Of a DNA stretch of 64,000 bases, positions 44,313 through 53,062 are shown in pieces. The position numbers were made by a program, and so were the translations under genes. The stretch covers positions 1 through 64,000 of the forward strand of contig PMSU01000151.1 of the NCBI GenBank assembly GCA_003168255.1, given 5' to 3'. This DNA comes from Actinomycetota bacterium (lineage in GTDB: Bacteria > Actinomycetota > Actinomycetes > Streptosporangiales > Streptosporangiaceae). Every line of letters begins with the position of its first letter. The first letter of the stretch is position 1. The notes under the pieces were generated by a model. That model was not told the origin of the DNA and did not search any database. It was given only the letters and a program-made list of their open reading frames with translations.

Positions 44313-44684
44313 ATGAGCATCGACAAGCCTGAGGTCGACTTCCCCGGCGGCGAGCCGCCGGCCAGCCTGGAGATCACGGAGATCTGGGAGGGAGACGGCG
44401 CCGTGGCGAAGGCTGGCGACACGGTGAAAGTCCACTATGTCGGGGTCGCATTCTCCAACGGCGAGGAGTTCGACGCCAGCTGGAACCGGGGAGAGCCGCT
44501 TGCGTTCCAACTCGGTGCCGGCAGGGTCATCGCCGGCTGGGATCAGGGCATCGCGGGGATGAAGGTCGGCGGCCGCCGCCAGCTGATCATTCCGGCACAC
44601 CTGGCCTACGGAGACCGCGGGGCCGGCCGCGCAATCGCGCCGGGCGAGACTCTGATCTTCGTGTGTGACCTGGTCTCGGTCTGA
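44313..44684 (+). CDS. FKBP-type peptidyl-prolyl isomerase
   Basis: 123 residues from an ATG with GGAGG seven bases upstream; no signal peptide, so cytosolic. The FKBP core is complete: VKVHYVGVAFSNGEEFDASW, FQLGAGRVIAGWDQGIAGMK, GGRRQLIIPAHLAYG and LIFVCDLVSV. It resembles FkbP/Fpr of Streptomyces. It converges with the tricorn gene, 18 bases away. Confidence 0.95.
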   Translation: MSIDKPEVDFPGGEPPASLEITEIWEGDGAVAKAGDTVKVHYVGVAFSNGEEFDASWNRGEPLAFQLGAGRVIAGWDQGIAGMKVGGRRQLIIPAHLAYGDRGAGRAIAPGETLIFVCDLVSV

Positions 44685-44702
44685 CGTACCCGGGCGGGGC
44701 GA

Positions 44703-47700
44703 CTAGCGCGGGGCGCGGGGCGGGAGTGGCTGACGGCGCTTGGAGGGGCGCTGTGCGGTGTCCGGCGTGACCACCGCGGGCCTGGCGTCGAGCGCCTCCA
44801 GCGCGAGCCGCACAGCGGCCTCCAGCTGACAGTCCTGGTCGGCTGCCCAGTCATCAGGTGAGTTAAGAACCTCGACATCCGGTTCCGCACCCCTGTTCTC
44901 CAGGTCCCAGCCGTAACCTTCCAGCCACATCGCATATTTGGGCACGGTCATCGCCGTGCCGTCCACCAGCACGTGCCCGCCGATCCCGTCTATCCCGATC
45001 ACGCCGCCCCAGGTACGGGCGCCCACGATGGGGCCGAGCCCCAGGATGCGGATCGCGGCGGTGACCATGTCGCCATCGGAGCCCGCGAACTCATCGGTCA
45101 GCGCGACGACGGGGCCGCGCGGGGCGTCCTGCGGGTACGTCGTGGGGTGCATCCCGCGGGGCACGTCCCAGCCGAGCACGCGGCGGGCCAGCTTCTCCAC
45201 GACGAGCTCGGAGACGTGGCCGCCACGGTTACCCCGGACGTCCACGATGAGCGCGTCGCGGGTCATCTCGAGGCGCAGGTCGCGGTGGAAATGCGCCCAG
45301 CCCTCCCCCATCATGTCGGGCACATGCAGGTAGCCGATCCTGCCGCCGCTGAGCTCGCGGACCAGGCTGCGCCGGCCTGCCACCCAGTCCTGGTAGCGCA
45401 GCCTGCCGTCGTCGGCGAGCGGGACAACCACGATCCGGCGGGGCTCACCGCCGTCGGCCGAGGCGAGGGTCAGCTCGACCGGCACGTCCGCGGCGCCGAC
45501 CAGCAGCGGGCCCGGCCCGGTCAGCGGGTCCACCGCCTGGCCGTCCACGGCGAGCAGGGCATCGCCAGGCGCCGCCACTCCCCCTGGCGTTGCCAGCGGT
45601 GATCGTGCCCGCGGATCCGATGACTCACCGGGCAGCACCCGGGCTATCCGCCAGCCGCCGTCCGCGTCTTGCTCCAGGTCCGCGCCGAGCATCCCGACAG
45701 CGCCCGCATCGCCGGCATGCCGGTCGCTCGGAGCTGCCCGGACGTAAGCGTGCGAGGTGTTGAGCTCGCCAAAGACCTCCCACAAGAGATCGGTGAAGTC
45801 TTCGCCCCCGGCTATCCGGTCCAGCAGCGGCCGGTACTGGTCAAGGATCCCGTCCCAGTCGACCTCGGCCATGTCAGCGACCCAGAAGTCGTGCCGCATG
45901 ATGCGGCCCGCCTCGTCGAACGCGTGCCGCCACAGCGCCGCGGGATCGGCCATGTAGCGCGCCCTGGACAGATCGACGGTTACCGTCTCGCCCGGCCCGT
46001 CAGAGTCGTCCTTCCGTTCAGCGGGAAGCACGCGCAGCTCGCCCTGATCGCTCACGACCAGACGGGTGCCGTCGCCGCTTACCTCGAACCAGTCGAGCTC
46101 GCCGACCAGCTCGGTGCAGCGCCGCTTCTCCAGGTCGAATCGTTCGAGCGACGCCCGCGGCTGCGAGCTGTCAAGCTCGGCGGAACCCTCGCCGAGGGTC
46201 CCGGCCAGCGGCTCCCTGAGCCACGCGAGCCCGCCCTTGACCGGCAGTAGCGACGAGTACCGTGCCTCGGGCACGGGCACCTGCACCACCCGCGCGGCCA
46301 GCCCCTCGGTATCCACCTTGACGGCCACCGGACCTGGTTCCTGATCATCGTCGGTCTCGGCGTGGCCGACCGGCCGCCCATCGGGCAGCGGGGCGAACGG
46401 CGACGGCGCGCCGACGGCGAGCGGCACCAGGTACGGACGGCAGCCGAAGGGGAACGACAGATCGAAGAAATGCGCGTCGTACACCGGGTCGAAGCTGCGC
46501 CTGGACAGGAAGGCCAGGTAACGCCCGTCGCTGGTGAAGACGGGATCGGTATCGATGAACCGCCCGTCCGTGGCGTCGGCGAGCGTCCGGTCCGACAGCC
46601 GGGCAAGCCGGATCCGCGACAGCGGGCGCGGCCCGGCCTGGGACCAGGCGAGCCAGGCCGAGTCCGGCGAGTAGGCGAGGCCGGTCACCGGGCCGTCCGA
46701 TGACGCCGCCAGCTCGCTCACCTGGCCAGAGGCGACATCAACCAGGAACAGGCGGCCGTCACGGGCGGCAACGGCCACTGTCGTGCCGTCCGGTGCGGCC
46801 GTCATGCTCCGCACCCGGCCGAGCTGGCCTGCCGCAAGGCGGCGCGGATGATCGGCGGCCGGGTCGGCCGGCGCGATCTCCAGCGCCTGCTCGCCGCCCG
46901 CGTCGCTCACCCACACGACCTGACCCGTCCGGCCAAGCACCCTGGGCAGCCGTGCCCGGGCTCCAGGGGTCACCGAGAGCGCCCGCGCGGGCCCGTCGCG
47001 ATGGGTCAGCCAGTGCACCGTGCCGCGGACCTCCACCGCGCTTGCCTGGCCGGTGTGGTCGCAGGACAGGTCGCCAAGATGGTCCTCGGCGGATATCAGC
47101 CGGGGGCTGCGCCCCAGGCCCGGCGAGCCGAGCTTGATGTCAACCGGCCCGGCCTCGCCGTCCAGATCGTCAAGAAGCCAGATGTCACCCGCGCACTGGT
47201 AGACAATGCGCCGCCCGTCGGTGCTCGCGTTGCGGGCGTAGAACCCGTCGTGGTCGGTATGACGCCGCAGGTCGGCACCGTCGAAGTCGCAAGAGTAGAG
47301 GTTTGCCGTGCCCTCGTGGTCGGCGAGGAACACGAGCCTGCCGCCGACGATCATGGGATTGGCAACCTGGCCGGTCAGGGTCTCGGCGATCCGCGAGAAC
47401 TCCGGCCAGGAACCGGGCGCGGTGTCCTGGGTGATCCGGGCCAGCCAGAGCCGGCCCGCGGTCCCGCCACGGTAGCGCTTCCAGAACGCGGGCTCCCGCG
47501 CGTGCCGCCCGTTGACCAGCGCCACGGCGTCATGCTCGATCGCAAGGTCCGCAACCGGCCCGAACGGAAGCTGCCTGGCCGCCCCGCCGTCAGGGTGCAC
47601 CGCGTACGCCCAGGTGTGGTGCGCGAAGGGCTGTCCTGACGCGGTGATCGCGAGCACCTCGCCAGCCGCGGACCAGCCCCGCACCCGGGTCTGGGAATCA

Positions 47701-47957
47701 CCCCAGAACGTGAGCCTGCGGCCGCCTCCGCCGTCCACGCTCGCGAGGTACACCTCGGCGGGGCCGTCGCGCTGGCTGGTCCAGGCCACCGCGGTGCCGT
47801 CCCTGGCCAGCCGGGGGTGGCTAGCCAGGGCCCGGTCCGCGGACAGCCGCCAGGACCGCCCTCCCGATACCGGTGCCAGCCACACGTCGTCTTCGGCGAC
47901 GAAGGTAAGCAGGTCGCCCTGGAGATGAGGAAAGCGCAGGTACCCGTCCGAAGCCAC
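44703..47957 (-). CDS. tri: Tricorn protease
   Basis: A large self-compartmentalising peptidase working after the proteasome, 1084 residues. It begins ASDGYLRFPHLQGDLLTFVA; six- and seven-bladed propellers follow, then a helical part with DILWEVFGELNTSHAY-like sequence, a PDZ domain (ARSPLATPGGVAAPGDALLA) and the S41-type core. The core has VDVRGNRGGHVSELV and the nucleophile in EFAGSDGDMVTAA. The GTG at 47957 matches the family N-terminus although no ribosome site is evident. It follows a hydrolase gene by 34 bases. Confidence 0.95.
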   Translation of the reverse strand: MASDGYLRFPHLQGDLLTFVAEDDVWLAPVSGGRSWRLSADRALASHPRLARDGTAVAWTSQRDGPAEVYLASVDGGGGRRLTFWGDSQTRVRGWSAAGEVLAITASGQPFAHHTWAYAVHPDGGAARQLPFGPVADLAIEHDAVALVNGRHAREPAFWKRYRGGTAGRLWLARITQDTAPGSWPEFSRIAETLTGQVANPMIVGGRLVFLADHEGTANLYSCDFDGADLRRHTDHDGFYARNASTDGRRIVYQCAGDIWLLDDLDGEAGPVDIKLGSPGLGRSPRLISAEDHLGDLSCDHTGQASAVEVRGTVHWLTHRDGPARALSVTPGARARLPRVLGRTGQVVWVSDAGGEQALEIAPADPAADHPRRLAAGQLGRVRSMTAAPDGTTVAVAARDGRLFLVDVASGQVSELAASSDGPVTGLAYSPDSAWLAWSQAGPRPLSRIRLARLSDRTLADATDGRFIDTDPVFTSDGRYLAFLSRRSFDPVYDAHFFDLSFPFGCRPYLVPLAVGAPSPFAPLPDGRPVGHAETDDDQEPGPVAVKVDTEGLAARVVQVPVPEARYSSLLPVKGGLAWLREPLAGTLGEGSAELDSSQPRASLERFDLEKRRCTELVGELDWFEVSGDGTRLVVSDQGELRVLPAERKDDSDGPGETVTVDLSRARYMADPAALWRHAFDEAGRIMRHDFWVADMAEVDWDGILDQYRPLLDRIAGGEDFTDLLWEVFGELNTSHAYVRAAPSDRHAGDAGAVGMLGADLEQDADGGWRIARVLPGESSDPRARSPLATPGGVAAPGDALLAVDGQAVDPLTGPGPLLVGAADVPVELTLASADGGEPRRIVVVPLADDGRLRYQDWVAGRRSLVRELSGGRIGYLHVPDMMGEGWAHFHRDLRLEMTRDALIVDVRGNRGGHVSELVVEKLARRVLGWDVPRGMHPTTYPQDAPRGPVVALTDEFAGSDGDMVTAAIRILGLGPIVGARTWGGVIGIDGIGGHVLVDGTAMTVPKYAMWLEGYGWDLENRGAEPDVEVLNSPDDWAADQDCQLEAAVRLALEALDARPAVVTPDTAQRPSKRRQPLPPRAPR

Positions 47958-47991
47958 CGCATCATGGTAGACGCCGGAACCGGCCAGACGA

Positions 47992-48693
47992 TCACGCGGC
48001 CGAGGCTGCCGCCACGAGTTCCTGGAGGATCCGCAGATCCTCGTCCTCCTCGGGATGCCACTGCACCCCGATGCCGAACGGGTGCCCCTGCAACTCGACG
48101 GCTTCCACGATCTGGTCATCCGCCCAGGCGACCGCGAGCAGCCCGGTGCCGAGCCGCTGGAGGCCCTGGTGATGACGGGTCGGTACGCTGGCGTGCGAGC
48201 CGAGGATCTGGCCGAGCCTGCTGCTCACGCTCACCTGCACGTCGTGGGTGGACATCTTCACCGGGTCCGGCGCATGACGGTCATGCCGCACCGCGTCGGG
48301 CAGGTGCTGAATGAGGGTGCCTCCCCTGACCACGTTGAGTACGTGCAGGCCCCGGCACACCCCGAGGAACGGACGCTCCGCGTCGATCGCCGCGCGGACC
48401 AGCGCGAGGTCGAACGTGTCGCGCCTGCGGTCGGCCGGCGTCGTGTGCTCGTGCCGCGTCGCTCCGTACAGCCTCGGGTCCAGGTCGGGGCCGCAGGAGA
48501 TCAGCAAGCCATCCAGGCCGGCTACCAGGCGCGGCACCGAGTCGATGGGGACCGGCGGCAGGATCACGGGGATCCCGCCCGCCCGTTCGACGGTCCGGCT
48601 GTACGTCACCGGCGAGATCACGGCCTCACGGACGAAGTCGCCCCACCGGGCTGGCTCAAGGTAGCCGGTGATGCCGATGAGCGGGCGGGGCAT
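47992..48693 (-). CDS. Class I glutamine-amidotransferase-like hydrolase (peptidase C26, PuuD-like)
   Basis: 233 residues from an ATG with GGAGGAGG six bases upstream. The nucleophile cysteine is in FLGVCRGLHVLNV, the catalytic pair in GVQWHPEED, and the opening PRPLIGITGYLEP fits gamma-glutamyl-gamma-aminobutyrate hydrolases. Such enzymes free GABA from glutamyl-GABA or split other gamma-glutamyl amides. A second copy of interest is that a glutamate decarboxylase lies in the same window, but 38 kb away. It probably forms a unit with the tricorn gene behind it. Confidence 0.9.
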   Translation of the reverse strand: MPRPLIGITGYLEPARWGDFVREAVISPVTYSRTVERAGGIPVILPPVPIDSVPRLVAGLDGLLISCGPDLDPRLYGATRHEHTTPADRRRDTFDLALVRAAIDAERPFLGVCRGLHVLNVVRGGTLIQHLPDAVRHDRHAPDPVKMSTHDVQVSVSSRLGQILGSHASVPTRHHQGLQRLGTGLLAVAWADDQIVEAVELQGHPFGIGVQWHPEEDEDLRILQELVAAASAA

Positions 48694-49002
48694 GCGTCCT
48701 CCTCCGTGAGCGGCCATATGCCCATGATGGTGCATAACACCTAGCCGGGGGCGCCACCTCGCCGAATCCGCATCCGACGGGCCGCCCTCGCCCGCCCGGG
48801 CCGCCTTGCGCCGCCGTCGAAGCGACCCGCGACAATGATCCACAATGAGCTTTCGGTGGGCGCCACAAAAGCATATCCAAGTGGTAAGTATGAGGCTGCT
48901 ACCGGGAATCTGCGCTCATGTCATCTGATGTCATCACCCGGAATACAAGGCTGCTTCCAGCGGGTAATCTAGAAACTAAGCTACTAAGCATAATCGTAGC
49001 TT
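48694..49002. other. 309-base divergent regulatory interval
   Basis: Between the hydrolase and the flavohaemoprotein gene. It includes a direct repeat ATGTCATC (48918-48925 and 48928-48935). It also has a perfect 7-bp inverted repeat AAGCTAC/GTAGCTT (48978-48984, 48996-49002) that ends at the GTG at 49003 and encloses CATAAT, a possible -10 element. No small gene is seen. Confidence 0.6.
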
Positions 49003-50322
49003 GTGCGTGAGTTTAGCCTGACGCCATCTCGGTACGGTTTCCGCTGCCTGGAAGCGGTTGTGGCCCCTGCTCCCGGGTGCCAGACTCCAGATGTGGCGAA
49101 CAGGAGGGGAAGTCCGGATGAGCAGGCACGACTGAACCCCACCCTCGTCAAAGAATCCTTCGCGCACATCGAGCCGGTCGCCGGTAAAGCCATGGCCTAT
49201 TTTTATGGCCGGCTTTTCGTCGCCAACCCAGATCTGCGCGCACTTTTCCCGCTGGCCATGGACAGGCAGCGAGACCGGTTTTTCCGGGCGCTGGCCCGCA
49301 TCGTCTGGAGCCTCGACTGCCCGGAGGAGCTGACCGCGTTCTTGCAGCAGCTCGGTCGTGATCATCGCAGGTTCGGGGTGACCGCCAGGCACTACCCGGA
49401 GTTCATGGACGCCCTCCTGGCCACGGTGCGCGAGTTCAGCGGGCCGGCCTGGTCCGATGAGGTGGCCGCGGCATGGGACGCGGCGCTCGACCTGGTGGCG
49501 CGCTCCATGATCAAGGCGGCGGACGATGACGCCAAGCATGCCCCGTCCTGGTGGCTGGCCGAGGTCGTCGGGCATCAGCGCCGGTCGGCTGACCTGGCCG
49601 TGCTCACCGTCAGGCCTGATCAGCCGCTCGGCTACCTGGCTGGCCAGTACATCAGCGTGCAGTCCGCCCGCTGGCCCAGGCAGTGGCGCAACTACTCGAT
49701 AGCCAATGCCCCGCGCGATGACGGCACGCTCACCCTGCACGTCCGCGGCATCGCGGGCGGGCTGGTGAGCACCGCGCTCGTCCACCACACCGTTCCCGGC
49801 GACACGCTGCTGCTCGGCCCGGCCAGGGGGACGATGACCGTGCAGCCGGGATCCGACCGCGACCTGCTCTGCGTGGCCGGCGGCACCGGACTTGCCCCGA
49901 TCAAGGCCATCATCGAGCAGGTTGCCGCGGCAGACGGCCCGGCCATCACGCTGCTGTACGGCGCCCGCACCGAGGCCGGGCTCTACGACCTGCGGGAGCT
50001 ACGCGAGCTCGAGGCGTCCAGCCCGTCGCTCGCGCTGGTCACTGTCGTCTCCGACGAGCCGGGCTGGGGCGGCGAGCAGGGGATGCTCCCTGACGTCATG
50101 CGGGAACGCGGCGAGTGGCAGGACCGCGAGGTATACGTCTGCGGGCCGCCCGAGATGGTCACGCAGACCCAGGCCGTGCTGGCGGACCTCGGCGTGCCGG
50201 CCAGCCGGCTGCATTATGACGAGCCCGACCCTCTCAACGAGCTCGTCCCGTTAAGCACACGGGTTCGGATCAGCGAGCCCACCTGCTGGGTACTGTGGCC
50301 CCGCGACCGCATTGTCCGCTGA
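49003..50322 (+). CDS. Flavohaemoprotein (globin coupled to FAD/NAD reductase)
   Basis: 439 residues from GTG 49003; a GTG at 49093 would shorten it by 30 residues. The globin half has the proximal-histidine region GVTARHYPEFMDALL and NPDLRALFPLAMDRQRDRFF. The reductase half has FAD-binding RQWRNYSIANAP, NAD-binding GGTGLAPIKAIIEQ and VYVCGPPEMV. It detoxifies nitric oxide or works as a globin reductase. It may be leaderless, with an inverted repeat overlapping the presumed promoter, as expected for an NO- or redox-sensing repressor. Confidence 0.93.
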   Translation: MREFSLTPSRYGFRCLEAVVAPAPGCQTPDVANRRGSPDEQARLNPTLVKESFAHIEPVAGKAMAYFYGRLFVANPDLRALFPLAMDRQRDRFFRALARIVWSLDCPEELTAFLQQLGRDHRRFGVTARHYPEFMDALLATVREFSGPAWSDEVAAAWDAALDLVARSMIKAADDDAKHAPSWWLAEVVGHQRRSADLAVLTVRPDQPLGYLAGQYISVQSARWPRQWRNYSIANAPRDDGTLTLHVRGIAGGLVSTALVHHTVPGDTLLLGPARGTMTVQPGSDRDLLCVAGGTGLAPIKAIIEQVAAADGPAITLLYGARTEAGLYDLRELRELEASSPSLALVTVVSDEPGWGGEQGMLPDVMRERGEWQDREVYVCGPPEMVTQTQAVLADLGVPASRLHYDEPDPLNELVPLSTRVRISEPTCWVLWPRDRIVR

Positions 50323-50358
50323 TGCCCTGGTTCACCCCGGGGCCGGCCGGCGGGGCCG

Positions 50359-51078
50359 TCAGCCGACCGGTTCGATCAGGTACTGGGCGAAGAAGGCGAA
50401 GATGCGCCGCCACGCATCCCCGGTCTCTTCATGCTCGTAGTTCATTCCCGTGACCTTTTGCACCACGCGGGCGACACCCGAGTGATCGTTCATGAACGCG
50501 TGGTTGGCGGCTGGGTAGACCTTGATGTCGTGTGGCACGTTCAGCTCGTCCAGGGCCTTCTCAAGGCGCGGCAGGTCGGTGCGGGTACTCCTGTCCTTGC
50601 CGCCGTAGCTCGCCACGATGGGGCAGGCGCCGTCGAGCATCGCGCCGACATCCTGCGGCACCGGCGCGTAGTTGACGGACGCGGCGGAGAAGCCGGGCCT
50701 GGGCGCACTGAGCAACGCGAACCCGCCGCCCACGCAAAACCCGACCACACCGATCTTTCCGGTGCAGGCATCAAGACCGGCCAGCCAGGCGGCCGCGGCG
50801 TCGATCTCCTCGAAGACGGGCCCCGATCCGGCCATGACCTGGCGGATCGCTGACCGGACGCAACGTGGCCAGGCCTTGCCGTGCCAGAGATCCGGAGCGA
50901 GTGCGATATAGCCGTTGCTGGCAAGCCGGTCCGCCTGGCGCCGCAGGTCGGGGGTCATGCCAAACACGTCGTGTACCACCACGACACCCGGGAAGGTCTC
51001 CGGCGGCCCATCCGGGTGCTTCCTGGCCGGCATCGCCAGGTAGCCGGGCGCCGATTCCGGCAGGGACGTATCAGGCAT
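50359..51078 (-). CDS. Dienelactone hydrolase family protein
   Basis: An alpha/beta hydrolase of 239 residues. The nucleophile is a cysteine in VVGFCVGGGFALL (G-x-C-x-G), the acid is in VASYGGKDRSTRTDLP, and the histidine in AANHAFMND; VVVVHDVFGM begins the fold. Dienelactone hydrolases open lactones in chloroaromatic breakdown, but most of the family has unknown substrates. It ends 13 bases before the thyX start region on the same strand. Confidence 0.92.
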   Translation of the reverse strand: MPDTSLPESAPGYLAMPARKHPDGPPETFPGVVVVHDVFGMTPDLRRQADRLASNGYIALAPDLWHGKAWPRCVRSAIRQVMAGSGPVFEEIDAAAAWLAGLDACTGKIGVVGFCVGGGFALLSAPRPGFSAASVNYAPVPQDVGAMLDGACPIVASYGGKDRSTRTDLPRLEKALDELNVPHDIKVYPAANHAFMNDHSGVARVVQKVTGMNYEHEETGDAWRRIFAFFAQYLIEPVG

Positions 51079-51090
51079 GCCGGAACCTTT

Positions 51091-51879
51091 TCATACCTTG
51101 CGCCACTTGGGCACCCAGGTGCCATCGGTGACGGTGTAATCGCCAAACAGCGCAGGCGCCTCAGCCCGCATCAGCTCGCCGATCTTGGCAAATACCAGGC
51201 GTATCTCTTCCTCGGCGCCCTGATCGGTCCTGGCCTCGATGGTGTGCCGCAGGGTCCGGATGTTCGCCGTCCAGACGATCCCGGTGCCTACGCCGTCCGG
51301 CGCGAACCTCCGCATGAATGACGTCTTGTGCTTCTTCTCGTGCATCTTGACGCCCTCTTCGTCCAGCCCGAAGTGCCCGGCCATCCAGAGCTGGAATTCC
51401 TCGAGCTGCTCGAGCAGGGTGCTGGCCCGCTTCATCAGCTCCTCATCGGCAAGCGCCCACTCTGGAAACCAGAACGGTATGTCGGCCAGCCGGACGAACC
51501 GCAGCGACTCCTGCGAGATCGCCGTGCCCGGCCGGTGCCGGACGAGCTCATGGGTGAACACGCGGCTCACGTTGTGCAGCACAAAGGTGAAGCTGGCGTG
51601 CTCGAGCACCGAGCCGTGCGCCATCGACAGGATGTTCTCCAGGTACTTCGCCTGGTCGGTACGGACCCGCTTGACGTTGGGGTTCAGCCCGGGCTCCCAG
51701 GACCGGTAGCACATCTTGCCGGCGAACTCGGCCAGGTTCTGCGCGTCGTTGTCCAGATCACCGCGGTCAACCCGCTCCAGCCAGCTCTCCCCGCCGACCT
51801 CGCGCAGGTAGGCGGCAAGCTCGCCGTAGTCAAGCTGCGGCTTGGCGACAAGGAAGACCTCTGGTTCCACATTCCTCAT
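51091..51879 (-). CDS. thyX: FAD-dependent thymidylate synthase, variant motif
   Basis: Makes dTMP from dUMP using methylene-tetrahydrofolate and FAD/NADPH. 262 residues. SMAHGSVLEHASFTFVLHNV and RVFTHELVRHRP are typical ThyX. The classical RHRx7S is altered here: RHR at 114-116 is followed by PGTAISQE and Ser at 125, one residue late, with another Ser at 122. So the motif is RHRx8S. This form may be a distinct ThyX branch. A thyA gene is not in the window. Confidence 0.9.
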   Translation of the reverse strand: MRNVEPEVFLVAKPQLDYGELAAYLREVGGESWLERVDRGDLDNDAQNLAEFAGKMCYRSWEPGLNPNVKRVRTDQAKYLENILSMAHGSVLEHASFTFVLHNVSRVFTHELVRHRPGTAISQESLRFVRLADIPFWFPEWALADEELMKRASTLLEQLEEFQLWMAGHFGLDEEGVKMHEKKHKTSFMRRFAPDGVGTGIVWTANIRTLRHTIEARTDQGAEEEIRLVFAKIGELMRAEAPALFGDYTVTDGTWVPKWRKV

Positions 51880-52144
51880 GCCACGGCACGATACCGGGCA
51901 GCTGGACAGTCCCGCAGTGACGCAACGCCGGTGGCATCCGCGCGGAGCTGAGCGCGGCGAATTGCGTGTGCTACTGCGTGGGTACTCGCGTGTGGTGACC
52001 AGGCGGTCCGCGAGCCAGAGTAAAGACAGCCGCTCACGCCGACCGTTCCTTCACTCGCGACAGGCAGGCGGTGAAGCCCCTGGCTGGACCGGCCGCATCA
52101 GGCTACCGTCTGGCCGCTCGTCAAGCGAAGGAGCAGTGCTCATC

Positions 52145-52975
52145 ATGTCTATGTTGTCACGTTCGCTGGCCCGCAAGGCCGGCCTGGCCGCCGCGGTAGC
52201 CATCCTGGCCACCGGGGGCACGATGGCCGGCGTAGCCGCGGCCTCGGCCTCGGCGTCACCCGCGTCCCACCCCGCCGTGGCGGCGCCCTCGATTGATCAC
52301 CAGCTCTGTTACACGGCGACCGCTCAGGGTTTCAAGATCCCGGCGAACGTCCAGCTGGAGAACCAGTTCAGCACTACGCCGTTCACGCCCGAGATCAGCA
52401 GCGTGGCCTTCCACTGCAACCCCGTGGCCAAGACGCTGCCTGACGGCCAGGTGTTCCCCATCAACTACCCGAACGACCACTTGCTGTGCTGGAACATCAC
52501 CGAGTCGGCCCAGCCCGCGCCGATGGCGCAAGTCACCAACCAGTTCGGCACCGCGACGCTGGCCCTGGGCCAGCCGAATTTCCTGTGCCTGCCCAGCTGG
52601 AAGAGCCTGACCGGCCCGCCGGTGGAGAAGACCCCGGCGCCGCCCGGGCTTGGCCACTTCGCGTGCTACCCGGTGAGGGTGGCTAAGGGTGCATACAAGC
52701 CGCCGCCGGTCATGCTGCAAGACGAGTTCGCCCCTGCGCCTGTGTCCGCCCAGGTGAACCCGGAGCCAGTGGAACTGTGCGTGCCCACCGAGAAGATCGT
52801 GAACGGCAAGGTCTACAAGATCATCAAGTCGAAGTGGAACCTACTGTGCTACCCGGTGTCCCAGACGCCCATCATCACGCCGGTGTTCGACAAGAACCAG
52901 TTCGGCAAGGCCCCGGTCAACATCGATCAGACAAGCACGCTGTGCCCGCCCTCGACGCTGAAGGCCATCGGTTAG
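52145..52975 (+). CDS. Secreted four-repeat cysteine protein (DUF7450-like)
   Basis: 276 residues. A Sec signal with Ala-rich core (AGLAAAVAILATGGTMAGVA) is followed by a likely cut after an ASASAS stretch. The mature part has four repeats of about 55-60 residues, each with a LCY/LCW/ACY near the start, a QF or EF in the middle and a closing LCxP or HCNP. The pairs of cysteines probably form one disulfide per repeat. This resembles the DUF7450 repeat as I recall; role unknown. It ends in a 17-bp-stem hairpin. Confidence 0.82.
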   Translation: MSMLSRSLARKAGLAAAVAILATGGTMAGVAAASASASPASHPAVAAPSIDHQLCYTATAQGFKIPANVQLENQFSTTPFTPEISSVAFHCNPVAKTLPDGQVFPINYPNDHLLCWNITESAQPAPMAQVTNQFGTATLALGQPNFLCLPSWKSLTGPPVEKTPAPPGLGHFACYPVRVAKGAYKPPPVMLQDEFAPAPVSAQVNPEPVELCVPTEKIVNGKVYKIIKSKWNLLCYPVSQTPIITPVFDKNQFGKAPVNIDQTSTLCPPSTLKAIG

Positions 52976-52998
52976 GCTCGCGCCACCTTCATGATCAC

Positions 52999-53034
52999 GA
53001 AGACTCCTGCGTGCCGGGGCACGCAGGAGTCTTC
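52999..53034. terminator. Bidirectional terminator hairpin
   Basis: GAAGACTCCTGCGTGCC (52999-53015) is the exact reverse complement of 53018-53034, giving a stem of up to 17 bp between two convergent genes. It has no T-run but is the strongest structure in the gap. Confidence 0.85.
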
Positions 53035-53062
53035 GCCGTCACCGGCCAGCAGGGTCTGGGAG

